The translations under genes and the position numbers were made by a program. The notes beneath the pieces were generated by a model that saw only the letters and a program-made list of their open reading frames with translations, had not been told where the DNA came from and ran no database searches. This document shows, in pieces, positions 22,100 through 29,758 of a stretch of DNA of 64,000 nucleotides. Position 1 is the first letter of the stretch; every line of letters begins with the position of its first letter. This stretch comes from Thiomicrorhabdus lithotrophica (lineage in GTDB: Bacteria > Pseudomonadota > Gammaproteobacteria > Thiomicrospirales > Thiomicrospiraceae), in the NCBI RefSeq assembly GCF_029201445.1, contig NZ_CP102381.1, positions 1,054,001-1,118,000 of the forward strand. The letters run 5' to 3'.

Positions 22100-22144
22100 C
22101 CCGCAAAAAGCTACCAGGCCTGGTAGGTTCTTGCGGGTTTTTTT
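22100..22144 (+). terminator. Terminator after icd with dispersed palindrome in the stem tip
   Basis: CCCGCAA at 22100-22106 pairs with TTGCGGG at 22131-22137, followed by seven T. The interior holds an exact ACCAGGCCTGGT (22113-22124). Confidence 0.9.
22113..22124. repeat. Dispersed palindrome, exact copy in icd terminator
   Basis: Exact ACCAGGCCTGGT, extended to CTACCAGGCCTGGTAG by symmetric flanks. Confidence 0.9.
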
Positions 22145-22183
22145 ATGTCTAGAATTTGTTAATTTGATTTTTAAAAATACATT

Positions 22184-22195
22184 ACCAGGCCTGGT
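22184..22195. repeat. Dispersed palindrome, exact copy
   Basis: Exact copy only 71 bp after the previous one, extended to TACCAGGCCTGGTA. No gene or terminator T run is associated. Confidence 0.9.
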
Positions 22196-22326
22196 ATCTT
22201 TCATTTTCGTGTAAAAAACTGTTAGTAAATGTACTAATTTATGTTTATAGTTACTTCTAAAATTTATTTACTTGGTTTTATGTAGTTGTTTTGTAAGTTT
22301 AAATAATAAAAAGTCACTGTTCTAAG

Positions 22327-22637
22327 ATGAACCATAAAAAAGGTAGAGTCCCATTTATTCGTATGAAACGCTACCTACCCAATACAAATGATAGCTTTAG
22401 CGAACATGTCGATGTATCGAATTACGCATCGGCAAAGCGGTTTTTAGTGTTTTTTATTTATTTGAACGATGATTTTGAAGGTGGAGAAACAAGCTTTAAA
22501 CAGTTCAATATCAAGGCTAAACCAAAGCAAGTTCGTATGATTTTATTTCCACCTATGTGGAGCTGGTTGCACCAAGCTTATTCCGTTAAGGGTATAACCC
22601 AAAATATATAGTAGGGAGCTATATGCATTATGTTTGA
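22327..22637 (+). pseudogene. 2OG-Fe(II) oxygenase (prolyl-4-hydroxylase type) fragment with frameshift
   Basis: The open frame (22327-22611) shows the iron-binding HxD in SEHVDV, the FFIYLNDDFEGGETSF segment and FPPMWSWLHQAY, all from the C-terminal half of the family. The frame stops early after VKGITQNI. Shifting by one base at the A run at 22601-22604 restores KYIVGSYMHYV and a stop at 22635-22637, which is the expected family ending. The N-terminal half is absent. This is a remnant, or possibly a sequencing error at the A run for the 3' part. Confidence 0.75.
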
Positions 22638-22667
22638 GTTAATGTGTGAAGTTCAAAAAGGAGATAT

Positions 22668-23342
22668 ATGAAAAGGAACTTAACAATCTTATCTACGTTG
22701 ATGATTTTTGCCGTTGTGTTCTTTTCTTTCGTGGATAGAAATGTACTATCCGACAGTGAAGGGATGAACGAAAAAATGAGGTTGAAGCTAGGTTCTTATG
22801 TAGCGGACATCCCTAAGGATTACTTTTATTTAAATAACTTATATGCAGAGAAAAAGGGGCGGGCATGGAAACCTACTGATAAAAGGCAGGAGGTAAATAG
22901 TGTAATTCTATGGGTGGATTGGCCTTCAATGGAGCCATACGATAAACAACACCCATCTGGAAAGATAAGTATGGTTGTGAGTGATAATCATAACGAACGT
23001 TGGCCATATAACTTTTTTAAAAATGTTGTATCTGAAAATAAAGAGATGAACACCGTTGTTAGACAATCTAAAGAAGCCCCAGGCTTGATGCAATACAATT
23101 TTTCAAATGATTCGAGTGATTATTACTTAGATTCCAGTTTTCCTAAACCTAATTTGATAAGAATTATTTGCACCAGAGAAGGGGAGGCTCCATACCCTAT
23201 GTGTTGGAGAGGAAATTCTGAAGTTATTTCTGGAGTGAATGTTTCATATCGTTTTCCAAGAAAACACCTTCGTAATTGGAAAAAAATAGACCGGTCTATA
23301 AAGCAACTATTGTTTTCATTTAAAGTGAACAAAGAAAGGTAA
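22668..23342 (+). CDS. Exported or membrane-anchored protein of unknown function
   Basis: A 224-residue protein with an N-terminal hydrophobic segment (about residues 6-22) that is a signal peptide or anchor. The rest is soluble, rich in aromatic residues, with KLGSYVADIPKDY and a WVDWPSM motif, plus two late cysteines (ICTREG, MCWRG) that could pair in the periplasm. AAAAGGAGAT gives it an excellent ribosome binding site. I do not recognise a family with certainty. It sits between an oxygenase pseudogene and a truncated ORF, in sequence that looks acquired. Confidence 0.7.
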   Translation: MKRNLTILSTLMIFAVVFFSFVDRNVLSDSEGMNEKMRLKLGSYVADIPKDYFYLNNLYAEKKGRAWKPTDKRQEVNSVILWVDWPSMEPYDKQHPSGKISMVVSDNHNERWPYNFFKNVVSENKEMNTVVRQSKEAPGLMQYNFSNDSSDYYLDSSFPKPNLIRIICTREGEAPYPMCWRGNSEVISGVNVSYRFPRKHLRNWKKIDRSIKQLLFSFKVNKER

Positions 23343-23347
23343 ATGAA

Positions 23348-23470
23348 ATGTCTGATATCCAAAACGTAGAATATTTAAATCCTTTAATCGTTAATCAGGC
23401 TAAAGAATTAAAAAAAAGGGGTCAAAGCCCTTTAATGTGGATAACTAAAATAATTAGGCTCAGAGTATAA
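23348..23470 (+). pseudogene. Short 5' gene fragment, 40 codons
   Basis: Starts 5 bp after the previous gene's stop (MSDIQNVEYLNPLIVNQAKE...) with AAAGG upstream, as a second operon gene would. The frame ends within a REP-like motif (LRLRV stop), where the gene seems to have been cut. No family recognised. Probably the surviving start of a longer gene. Confidence 0.5.
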
Positions 23471-23476
23471 TTAAAT
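23450..23476 (+). repeat. Degenerate GGGTCAGAGTAAAATTAAA-type motif
   Basis: ATAATTAGGCTCAGAGTATA followed by ATTAAAT aligns with ATAATTGGGGTCAGAGTAAA plus ATTAAAT at 24410-24436 at all but three positions. It lies where the preceding 40-codon fragment ends. The motif resembles the REP-like sequences found beside IS200-like REP-associated transposases. Confidence 0.6.
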
Positions 23477-23543
23477 GACTCTCTCTTATTGAGAAGCCTT
23501 TAGATATATTGGTAACTCTTTGAACTATTCAACTAGGCTTCCC

Positions 23544-23690
23544 GTTACTATTTTGCTTGCCCAAAATAGTAACCACAAAAGGGCACCCCGCTGACAAAAT
23601 CTATTTCACTAAACTTGTCTGCTGAAATTCCCATAACTCGCTTCGCTCTAACAATGGGAATTCTTCAACGCATCCTACGTTAAGTGAAAT
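23544..23690. repeat. Hairpin-rich non-coding element
   Basis: The gap 23471-23815 has no gene. A perfect 12-bp inverted repeat GTTACTATTTTG/CAAAATAGTAAC (23544-23555 and 23562-23573) has a 6-base loop. Next is a nested pair: outer arms ATTTCACTAAAC/GTTAAGTGAAAT (23603-23614 and 23679-23690, 11/12) around inner arms AATTCCCAT/ATGGGAATT (23626-23634 and 23654-23662). The block containing GCTTGCCCAAAA and GGGCACCCCGCTGAC resembles intergenic repeats common in proteobacteria. Confidence 0.65.
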
Positions 23691-23770
23691 GACGATTTCT
23701 TACAAAGGGGAATTACTTCCACGTTAACTTACGGATTCTTTTTTCGGTTTATCTTGCGTTGAGTTTTATG

Positions 23771-23782
23771 ACCAGGCCTGGT
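23771..23782. repeat. Dispersed palindrome, exact copy at left edge of NERD unit 1
   Basis: Exact copy, 34 bp before the first NERD start codon. The following sequence GTAGGTATTGAATATTTTGT is repeated after the copy at 24440. Confidence 0.92.
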
Positions 23783-23815
23783 AGGTATTGAATATTTTGT
23801 ATTAGGAATGTATTT

Positions 23816-24460
23816 ATGGATGTTTCTGCGTTAATTTCACCTTTATTTAATCTGTTTTTATATGTCATACCTGCGGCAATTATTATTGGCTTGTTTAAGT
23901 CACCTTGGTTTAAGGGCAAAATGGGCGAGTTTTTGGTTAATGTGGTTACCAAAGTGTCTTTGGATAAATACCAGTACCATTTAATAAAAGATGTCACCTT
24001 ACCTACTGAAGAGGGTGGAACAACTCAAATTGACCACATTGTGGTTTCACCTTATGGCGTATTTGTTGTGGAAACCAAAAATATGCAGGGTTGGATTTTT
24101 GGTGGTGAGTTTCAAAAGCAGTGGACACAACAACTGAATAAACACTCTAAATTTTCTTTTCAAAACCCGCTTTATCAAAACCACAAACACGTTAAAACCC
24201 TTCAAAATCTTCTTAATCTAACTGATGAGCAAATTCACTCTGTTGTCGTGTTTATTGGTACAAGTGAATTTAAAACGAAGATGCCTGAAAATGTAACTTA
24301 CGGCTTAGGTTATGTTCGCTTTATTAAAAGTAAAACAGAACGCGTTTTAAGTTGGGATGAGTTTGATTCAATTATTGAAAAGATTGAATCAGGTCGATTA
24401 GCGCGTTCAATAATTGGGGTCAGAGTAAAATTAAATCCTACCAGGCCTGGTAGGTATTGA
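23816..24460 (+). CDS. NERD-domain protein, truncated tandem copy lacking zinc finger
   Basis: 214 residues, about 95% identical to the next gene over residues 1-199 (10 differences by eye). A membrane helix at about 9-27 precedes the nuclease-related domain with E38, D73 and the E86-T-K88 triad. After GRLARS the frame enters a REP-like motif and the dispersed palindrome, which encode the aberrant tail VRVKLNPTRPGRY. The C-terminal zinc finger of the neighbour is missing. The catalytic-like residues are kept, so it may still be functional, but it is better viewed as a damaged duplicate. Confidence 0.8.
   Translation: MDVSALISPLFNLFLYVIPAAIIIGLFKSPWFKGKMGEFLVNVVTKVSLDKYQYHLIKDVTLPTEEGGTTQIDHIVVSPYGVFVVETKNMQGWIFGGEFQKQWTQQLNKHSKFSFQNPLYQNHKHVKTLQNLLNLTDEQIHSVVVFIGTSEFKTKMPENVTYGLGYVRFIKSKTERVLSWDEFDSIIEKIESGRLARSIIGVRVKLNPTRPGRY
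24411..24436 (+). repeat. REP-like motif interrupting the first NERD gene
   Basis: TAATTGGGGTCAGAGTAAAA then TTAAATC. The two NERD copies are collinear up to CGTTCAAT, just before this motif, and then diverge. Its core GGGGTCAGAGT is the type seen at ends of REP-associated transposase loci. Confidence 0.7.
24440..24451. repeat. Dispersed palindrome, exact copy between the NERD genes
   Basis: Exact copy; encodes T-R-P-G at the end of the truncated NERD protein and also marks the left edge of the second unit. Confidence 0.92.
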
Positions 24461-24484
24461 ATATTTTGTATTAGGATTGTATTT

Positions 24485-25264
24485 ATGGATGTTTCTGCGC
24501 TAATTTCACCTGTATTTAATTTGTTTTTATATGTCATACCTGCGGCGATTATTATTGGCTTGTTTAAGTCTCCTTGGTTTAAGGGCAAAATGGGTGAGTT
24601 TTTGGTTAATGTGGTTACCAAAGTGTCTTTGGATAAACACCAGTACCATTTAATAAAAGATGTCACCTTACCGACTGAAGAGGGTGGAACAACTCAAATT
24701 GACCACATTGTGGTTTCACCTTATGGCGTATTTGTTGTGGAAACCAAAAATATGCAGGGTTGGATATTTGGTGGTGAATTTCAAAAGCAATGGACTCAAC
24801 AACTGAATAAACATTCTAAATTTCCTTTTCAAAACCCGCTTTATCAAAACCACAAACACGTTAAAACCCTTAAAAACCTCCTTAATCTAACTGATGAGCA
24901 AATTCACTCTGTTGTTGTGTTTATTGGTATAAGTGAATTTAAAACGAAGATGCCTAAAAACGTGACTTACGGTTTAGGTTATGTTCGCTTTATTAAAAGT
25001 AAAACAAAACGCGTTTTAAATCGGGATGAGTTTGATTCAATTATTGAAAAAATTGAATCAGGTCGATTAGAGCGTTCAATGCAAACGAACAGAGTGCATG
25101 TTCAACATGTTAATAATCTCGTGGTTGAAAAGCAGGCTGCGCCTACATGCCCTAAATGTGGAAGTGCCATGATGCTTCGTAAAGCTAAGAAAGGTGTGAA
25201 TGCAGGCAATGAGTTTTTAGGTTGCAGCCGCTTTCCTTCTTGTAGAGAAACGCTTCAACTTTAA
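24485..25264 (+). CDS. NERD-domain protein with C-terminal topoisomerase-type zinc finger
   Basis: 259 residues: a membrane helix (about 9-27), a NERD domain (about 33-190) with the PD-(D/E)XK-like residues E38, D73 and E86-T-K88, and a zf-C4 topoisomerase finger with C222, C225, C247 and C253. Proteins of this layout are thought to act on nucleic acids, but no substrate is established. It is the intact member of a tandem pair. Palindromes lie 34 bp before its start and 11 bp after its stop. The next gene, on the other strand, is also a PD-(D/E)XK protein. Confidence 0.88.
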   Translation: MDVSALISPVFNLFLYVIPAAIIIGLFKSPWFKGKMGEFLVNVVTKVSLDKHQYHLIKDVTLPTEEGGTTQIDHIVVSPYGVFVVETKNMQGWIFGGEFQKQWTQQLNKHSKFPFQNPLYQNHKHVKTLKNLLNLTDEQIHSVVVFIGISEFKTKMPKNVTYGLGYVRFIKSKTKRVLNRDEFDSIIEKIESGRLERSMQTNRVHVQHVNNLVVEKQAAPTCPKCGSAMMLRKAKKGVNAGNEFLGCSRFPSCRETLQL

Positions 25265-25275
25265 CTGAATAACTT

Positions 25276-25287
25276 ACCAGGCCTGGT
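25276..25287. repeat. Dispersed palindrome, exact copy at right edge of NERD unit 2
   Basis: Exact copy 11 bp after the NERD stop, followed by GTAGG as at the other two NERD boundaries up to that point. A weak REP-like GGTTAGAGTAAATTAAAG lies at 25306-25323. Confidence 0.9.
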
Positions 25288-25410
25288 AGGTTCTGAGAAT
25301 AATTGTGGTTAGAGTAAATTAAAGTCATAACATTATGATATTTAAAATATTATTCAAAATAACTTTACTCTGAATCTAGTTATTATCACCCGATAAACTC
25401 GAGTTAAAAT

Positions 25411-25457
25411 AAAAGCCCGTAAAAATGAACCGTTTTATTCATTCTTGCGGGCTTTTT
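25411..25457. terminator. Convergent terminator between NERD and CARF genes
   Basis: Long stem from AAAAGCCCG to CGGGCTTTTT with complementary AATGAA/TTCATT inside. A and T tracts on both sides suit convergent genes. Confidence 0.9.
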
Positions 25458-25496
25458 GCATTAGAAAATTCTTAAAATTTTAAGGATGATTAGTAG

Positions 25497-26705
25497 CTAT
25501 TTTTCTTTGGTGTGAATCTCTTTTGAGATCCACTCTTTTAGGTAGTGTTTTAAATTTGATAACTGCGAGCCGTCAATGACTCCAATGTTAAGTAAGTTGG
25601 CTTTATGAACATTATCTCCAATAATTTCAGTGGTGATTAATAGTGCATGAGAAGAAACACCACCTAATCTTTTTTTCAGGCTATCTAATCTTTGTAAATG
25701 TAAATTTATATTGGCATTAGCGCCCGTTTTACATTCCACTAAGAAAAGCTGGTTATTAGCAATAAAGAGTACGTCTGCCTCATCAAAGGCATTTTGTCGT
25801 TCCAGTTTTACACCGAAGGCAACATCTTTTATTTTTGCTTCCTCCGTTTTGATTTCTAAAATAGCTCGATAGGCATAATACTCGAGCCATCCACCTTCAA
25901 AAAAAGTACGTCTCCAAGGGTCTTTTTCTATTTGCGGACTCGCTTCTTGAGCGTTTTCTTTTAGGTTAAGGATGTTTTGATTATGGAGTTTTCTAAACAG
26001 CCCTAGAAGCAAATCAGCTTTAAGGTGAGAGCGGTTGTGAATATCATTCAGGTAGCATTTATTTTCATGTTTTATGATCTTGATGCTTTTACCACGCGCA
26101 TGTCGAGTTGAAAAGTGCTGATACGTGGTTAAGGCATTTTGCTGTAAAATGATTTTTTCTATGGCGTTGACCAGTCCGTTTGCAAAGTTTGCTTGGCTAG
26201 GGCTCAGCGTGACTGGGTGACTGTAATCAATGCCATGAGCATGCAAAAACTCCTCAAGTAAGATATTTTCAGCGATACTGAACTCTTCTAGTCCTGGAGG
26301 TTGAATCCATTTTAGTTGGTCATTAGGTAATAAGTAATAGAGTCCTACGGGCGTGTTTTCAAACGCTTTAAAAGCACCTAACGTATTCATTTTATTGGCG
26401 CAGCTTAAATTGATTGCTACCGTTTCTAAATTCATCTCTTTCAAAATGTGAGTAAAGCTCTCAACAATCTGATTAATCTCAAACTCAGGTTCAATCTCAG
26501 TAAGAACGGATTCAATATCATGAGAGTGATAGATTTTTTTTAAGCGAGATGCGTTGTCAGCGAGATTTAACGTATACAGTATGATGACCTTTTTAACGGT
26601 TAGCCTTTTGTCTAAAATTGGCGCTAAATTAGGAGTCATTTCTCTATCGGCAAAAACAAGGTGAGTGCTGAATTGATTGCTGTTTTGTAAAAGTTCACTA
26701 GTCAT
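25497..26705 (-). CDS. CARF-like plus PD-(D/E)XK nuclease protein (DUF1887, Card1/Can2 type)
   Basis: 402 residues. The N-terminal half (to about 165) has alternating strands and helices: HLVFADREMTPNL, then VKKVIILYT, then VAINLSCANKMNTLGAFKAF. This matches the CARF fold of DUF1887 proteins, where the last element normally reads N-x-T-G-G-T-K. Here it is N-L-S-C-A-N-K, so ligand binding may differ. The C-terminal nuclease shows GGWLE (E275), D311 in DEADVLF and E324-C-K326 in FLVECKTG, the full catalytic set. In type III CRISPR systems such proteins are cyclic-oligoadenylate-activated nucleases. No cas gene or array is in this window. It diverges from mtfA over 211 bp. Confidence 0.85.
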   Translation of the reverse strand: MTSELLQNSNQFSTHLVFADREMTPNLAPILDKRLTVKKVIILYTLNLADNASRLKKIYHSHDIESVLTEIEPEFEINQIVESFTHILKEMNLETVAINLSCANKMNTLGAFKAFENTPVGLYYLLPNDQLKWIQPPGLEEFSIAENILLEEFLHAHGIDYSHPVTLSPSQANFANGLVNAIEKIILQQNALTTYQHFSTRHARGKSIKIIKHENKCYLNDIHNRSHLKADLLLGLFRKLHNQNILNLKENAQEASPQIEKDPWRRTFFEGGWLEYYAYRAILEIKTEEAKIKDVAFGVKLERQNAFDEADVLFIANNQLFLVECKTGANANINLHLQRLDSLKKRLGGVSSHALLITTEIIGDNVHKANLLNIGVIDGSQLSNLKHYLKEWISKEIHTKEK

Positions 26706-26916
26706 GTTTTGCTAACTTATTAGATTAATGTTTTAGGATTACTCAGCTTTAAATAAATGTCAAATTATGTGTGATGAAAATCGATTTTAGATATCGGTTT
26801 ATATATGTTTTTATCGAAAATAAAATTAGATGATTTATATATTATGTGATGCTTTTTGTATAAAAGGTTTAAAGTAATACGTATCAATTTTTTTAGTTAT
26901 GTAGGTTTTTTTAATA

Positions 26917-27714
26917 ATGAGTTTAATGACAAAAATTAAGCGTTATGCTTTGTTGCGACATCTAAGGAAGAGCAAAATACCGCTAGGTTTATGGCATAAA
27001 ACCATTGCTAAAATGCCGCTTATGCAACGTTACAACTCCAGTGAACGAATGCAAATTCGTTTATTGGCGGGTGAGATCTTGAGATGTAAGGCAATTGTTC
27101 CTGTTCAGGGTATGCGGTTAACCGATGAAATTCGTATTATGATTGCAACACAGGCGGCGATTCTGATTTTTGGTTTTGAATCATCTGATGATACTTTTTC
27201 TTTAGACTGGCTTAGGAACTGGAATCAAATCATTGTTTATCCAACCGCTTTTCGCAATGGCAGAGAAAACCTGCTTAGTACGGATGGTTTTTTAGTGAGT
27301 TGGGCGGGCGTTGAATCTGGCGAAACGCAATATCAGGGTGGCATTATTATTGATTGGCAAGACAGCCAACCGCATCCGTTGCACGCTCATGCAAATCAAG
27401 TTTTGATGCATGAGATGGCGCATAAACTTGATATGTTGGACGGCTATACCAATGGGCATCCACCATTACATGCCAATATGAATGAGAAGGCCTGGTTTGA
27501 AGCCTTTGAAGAGGCTTTTGAAGACTTAAATCAACAAATTGATAGAGGTAAGGTTACGATTATTAACCCTTATGCTGCCAGTAATCCAGCTGAGTTCTTT
27601 GCGGTAGCAACCGAATACTTTTTTGAAGCGCCAAAGCGTTTGCATCGCGCCTACCCTAAAGTTTATCAACAGTTGCTCTTGTTTTACCGACAAAACCCAA
27701 TTTCAAACTCTTAA
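26917..27714 (+). CDS. mtfA: MtfA-family zinc metallopeptidase
   Basis: 265 residues, E. coli MtfA length. The HEMAHKLDMLDG motif is the HExxH zinc site (about residue 169), with a downstream Glu in NPAEFFAVATEYFFE as third ligand. In E. coli, MtfA binds the Mlc repressor and so affects glucose PTS expression. No PTS or mlc gene is nearby, so the partner here is unknown. The 248-bp gap after it holds only a short hairpin (about 27713-27743) without a T run. Confidence 0.92.
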   Translation: MSLMTKIKRYALLRHLRKSKIPLGLWHKTIAKMPLMQRYNSSERMQIRLLAGEILRCKAIVPVQGMRLTDEIRIMIATQAAILIFGFESSDDTFSLDWLRNWNQIIVYPTAFRNGRENLLSTDGFLVSWAGVESGETQYQGGIIIDWQDSQPHPLHAHANQVLMHEMAHKLDMLDGYTNGHPPLHANMNEKAWFEAFEEAFEDLNQQIDRGKVTIINPYAASNPAEFFAVATEYFFEAPKRLHRAYPKVYQQLLLFYRQNPISNS

Positions 27715-27963
27715 AGACATCAATAGCCGTCTGCTATTGTCTAGTCCATGCTGTAAAAATAGAACTGATAAATTATGATTGAGCGCATTCTAGGCTTTTC
27801 TGCTTGAATGAAAGATTACATTTTTAGTTTAGCTTGTTTAATTTCAACTTCAAACGAGCATTGAGATGTGTAACAATCTACAAAAAATGATGAGCGCGTG
27901 TATCATAGTGAGCCATGAATACTTTTAATAATCCTATCCTATTTTGATGTAGCTTATCCCCAA

Positions 27964-28818
27964 ATGAAAACCCCTAAACGAATCCTCCCCCTAGTTGAAG
28001 ACGGTCTTGTTGATGAAGTCATTCGTCGCTTAATGAGTGGTAAAGAAGCCGACGTTTTTTTGGTACGCTGCGGTGATGAAATTCGTTGCGCTAAAGTTTA
28101 TAAAGAAGCCAGTAAACGTAGCTTTAAAAAAGCGGTAGAGTACCAAGAAGGCCGAAAAGTTCGCAACAGTCGTCGTGGACGAGCGATGCAAAAAGGCTCT
28201 AAGTTTGGTAAGCAGCAGCAAGAAGAAATTTGGCAGAATGCGGAAGTCGATGCACTTTATAAATTAGCCGAAGCGGGTGTGCGTGTGCCTAAGCCTTACG
28301 GCTGTTTTGATGGTGTATTGCTGATGGAGTTGATTACTGATGAAAATGGTGATGTGGCGCCACGTTTAAATGATGTGGGTATGACGGCTGAACAGGCGCG
28401 TGAAGATCATGCTGAGATGATGCACAATATTATGTTGATGTTATCGGTGGGATTGATTCATGGTGATCTGTCGGAATTTAATGTATTAGTCGATGAATAT
28501 GGCCCAGTGGTGATTGATTTACCTCAAGCCGTGGATGCCGCGGCGAATAACAATGCCAAACGGATGCTGACTAGAGACGTGGATAACATTACTAACTATT
28601 ACGCCCAATATGCGCCAGAATTGCTTGAAACACAATATGCCAAAGAGATTTGGGCACTGTTTGAAGCGGGTGAGTTGAGCGCAGATATTGAATTAACAGG
28701 ACAGTTTGACGAAGTTGAACAAGAAGCGGATGTTGATTCAGTAATGGAAGAGATTAAGGCGGCGTTTGAAGAAGAGCAAAAACGCCAAGAAAGATTGCGT
28801 GAAGCAGAAGAAGATTAA
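27964..28818 (+). CDS. RIO1-like serine protein kinase
   Basis: 284-residue RIO-family kinase. The ATP site is SGKEADVFLV (about residues 21-30) followed by the invariant lysine in CAKVYKEAS. HGDLSEFNVLV holds the catalytic Asp and VIDLPQAVD the metal-binding Asp. A charged helical tail (about 240-284) follows. Bacterial members have no agreed substrate. It lies 51 bp upstream of rnhA on the same strand and could be co-transcribed. Confidence 0.92.
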   Translation: MKTPKRILPLVEDGLVDEVIRRLMSGKEADVFLVRCGDEIRCAKVYKEASKRSFKKAVEYQEGRKVRNSRRGRAMQKGSKFGKQQQEEIWQNAEVDALYKLAEAGVRVPKPYGCFDGVLLMELITDENGDVAPRLNDVGMTAEQAREDHAEMMHNIMLMLSVGLIHGDLSEFNVLVDEYGPVVIDLPQAVDAAANNNAKRMLTRDVDNITNYYAQYAPELLETQYAKEIWALFEAGELSADIELTGQFDEVEQEADVDSVMEEIKAAFEEEQKRQERLREAEED

Positions 28819-28869
28819 TCATTAAGTATCAAATTAAGTATCAAATTCGAAAAAGAGTACTTTGTCATT

Positions 28870-29661
28870 ATGGCTAAAAAGTTTTACGTGGTTTGGCAGG
28901 GGCGAACCCCTGGTATTTACACAGATTGGAATAGTTGTAAGCAACAAGTTGATAAGTTTGCCGGTGCAAAATATAAGTCGTTTCCAACTATGGCAGAAGC
29001 TGAGCAGGCTTTTGTAGGATCACATGGTGCATCCACAACTAAAAAGGGCACAGCGGTTAAGAAAGCGAGTAGCACTTCCGCTAAGTCAGCCACAAAACCC
29101 AACACCATCAAAACCTACACCGCAGCAGAAATTGCTAAGATGAATACTGATGTCATGATTTTTACCGATGGTGGTTGTGATCCTAATCCAGGGCAAGCGG
29201 GTTCTGGTATGGCGGTATATCGTGATGGCAAAATTGCTGAACTTTGGTATGGATTATATAACCCAATGGGGACCAATAACACGGCTGAATTGAATGCGCT
29301 ACACCAGGCCTTGATGATGGCTCAAATAGAGTCCAACCAAGGTAAGTCTGTTACTATTTTTTGTGATTCTAAATACTCGATTCAATGCGTCACTCAATGG
29401 GCCATAGGTTGGCAGAAAAAAGGCTGGAAAAAAGCCGGTGGCGAGATTAAGAATTTAGAACTCATTAAAGAGATGTTTGCATTGCATCAACAACTCAAAG
29501 ATAAAATTCAGGTTTTACATGTTAATGGTCACGTAGGCGTAGAAGGTAATGAGCTTGCAGACAGAATGTCTATGATTGCAATTGCTGAAAAAGAAACCGA
29601 ATTTACACGTTACCCAGATGAAATAAATGTGGCTGAAATCTTAAAGATGCAAGCGGGATAA
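28870..29661 (+). CDS. rnhA: Ribonuclease HI with N-terminal viroplasmin/hybrid-binding domain
   Basis: Degrades RNA in RNA:DNA hybrids. The N-terminal domain (about residues 4-46, KKFYVVWQGRTPGIYTDW) is the caulimovirus viroplasmin-like hybrid-binding domain found in eukaryotic RNase H1. An Ala/Lys/Ser/Thr linker (about 55-80) leads to the RNase H fold: FTDGGCDPNPG, NTAELNAL, FCDSKYS and GVEGNELAD carry the D-E-D-D catalytic set. The short RNase HI of E. coli lacks the extra domain. Confidence 0.95.
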   Translation: MAKKFYVVWQGRTPGIYTDWNSCKQQVDKFAGAKYKSFPTMAEAEQAFVGSHGASTTKKGTAVKKASSTSAKSATKPNTIKTYTAAEIAKMNTDVMIFTDGGCDPNPGQAGSGMAVYRDGKIAELWYGLYNPMGTNNTAELNALHQALMMAQIESNQGKSVTIFCDSKYSIQCVTQWAIGWQKKGWKKAGGEIKNLELIKEMFALHQQLKDKIQVLHVNGHVGVEGNELADRMSMIAIAEKETEFTRYPDEINVAEILKMQAG

Positions 29662-29693
29662 GGTTTACGTAAAAGCTAATAACTTAAGTTACC

Positions 29694-29723
29694 ACACCCC
29701 GCAAGGGGTCATAAAGGCCTGGT
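29694..29723. repeat. Second dispersed repeat, 30 bp, between rnhA and selD
   Basis: ACACCCCGCAAGGGGTCATA then AAGGCCTGGT. It matches the reverse complement of 42380-42409 (inside sdhE) at 26 of 30 positions. It ends in GGCCTGGT, the half-site of the 12-bp palindrome. TTACCA/TGGTAA flank it as an inverted pair. Confidence 0.8.
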
Positions 29724-29758
29724 AATTTCAATACGATATCAATTAAGGAATTTATACA

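Noticed and set aside
23771-25287. Three palindromes around NERD genes as a CRISPR array
   Set aside because: Spacing of 669 and 836 bp with coding sequence between is far from repeat-spacer periodicity; no cas genes.
28820-28850. Short direct repeat of AAGTATCAAATT between the RIO kinase gene and rnhA
   Set aside because: Only two short AT-rich copies; likely local slippage with no evident function.
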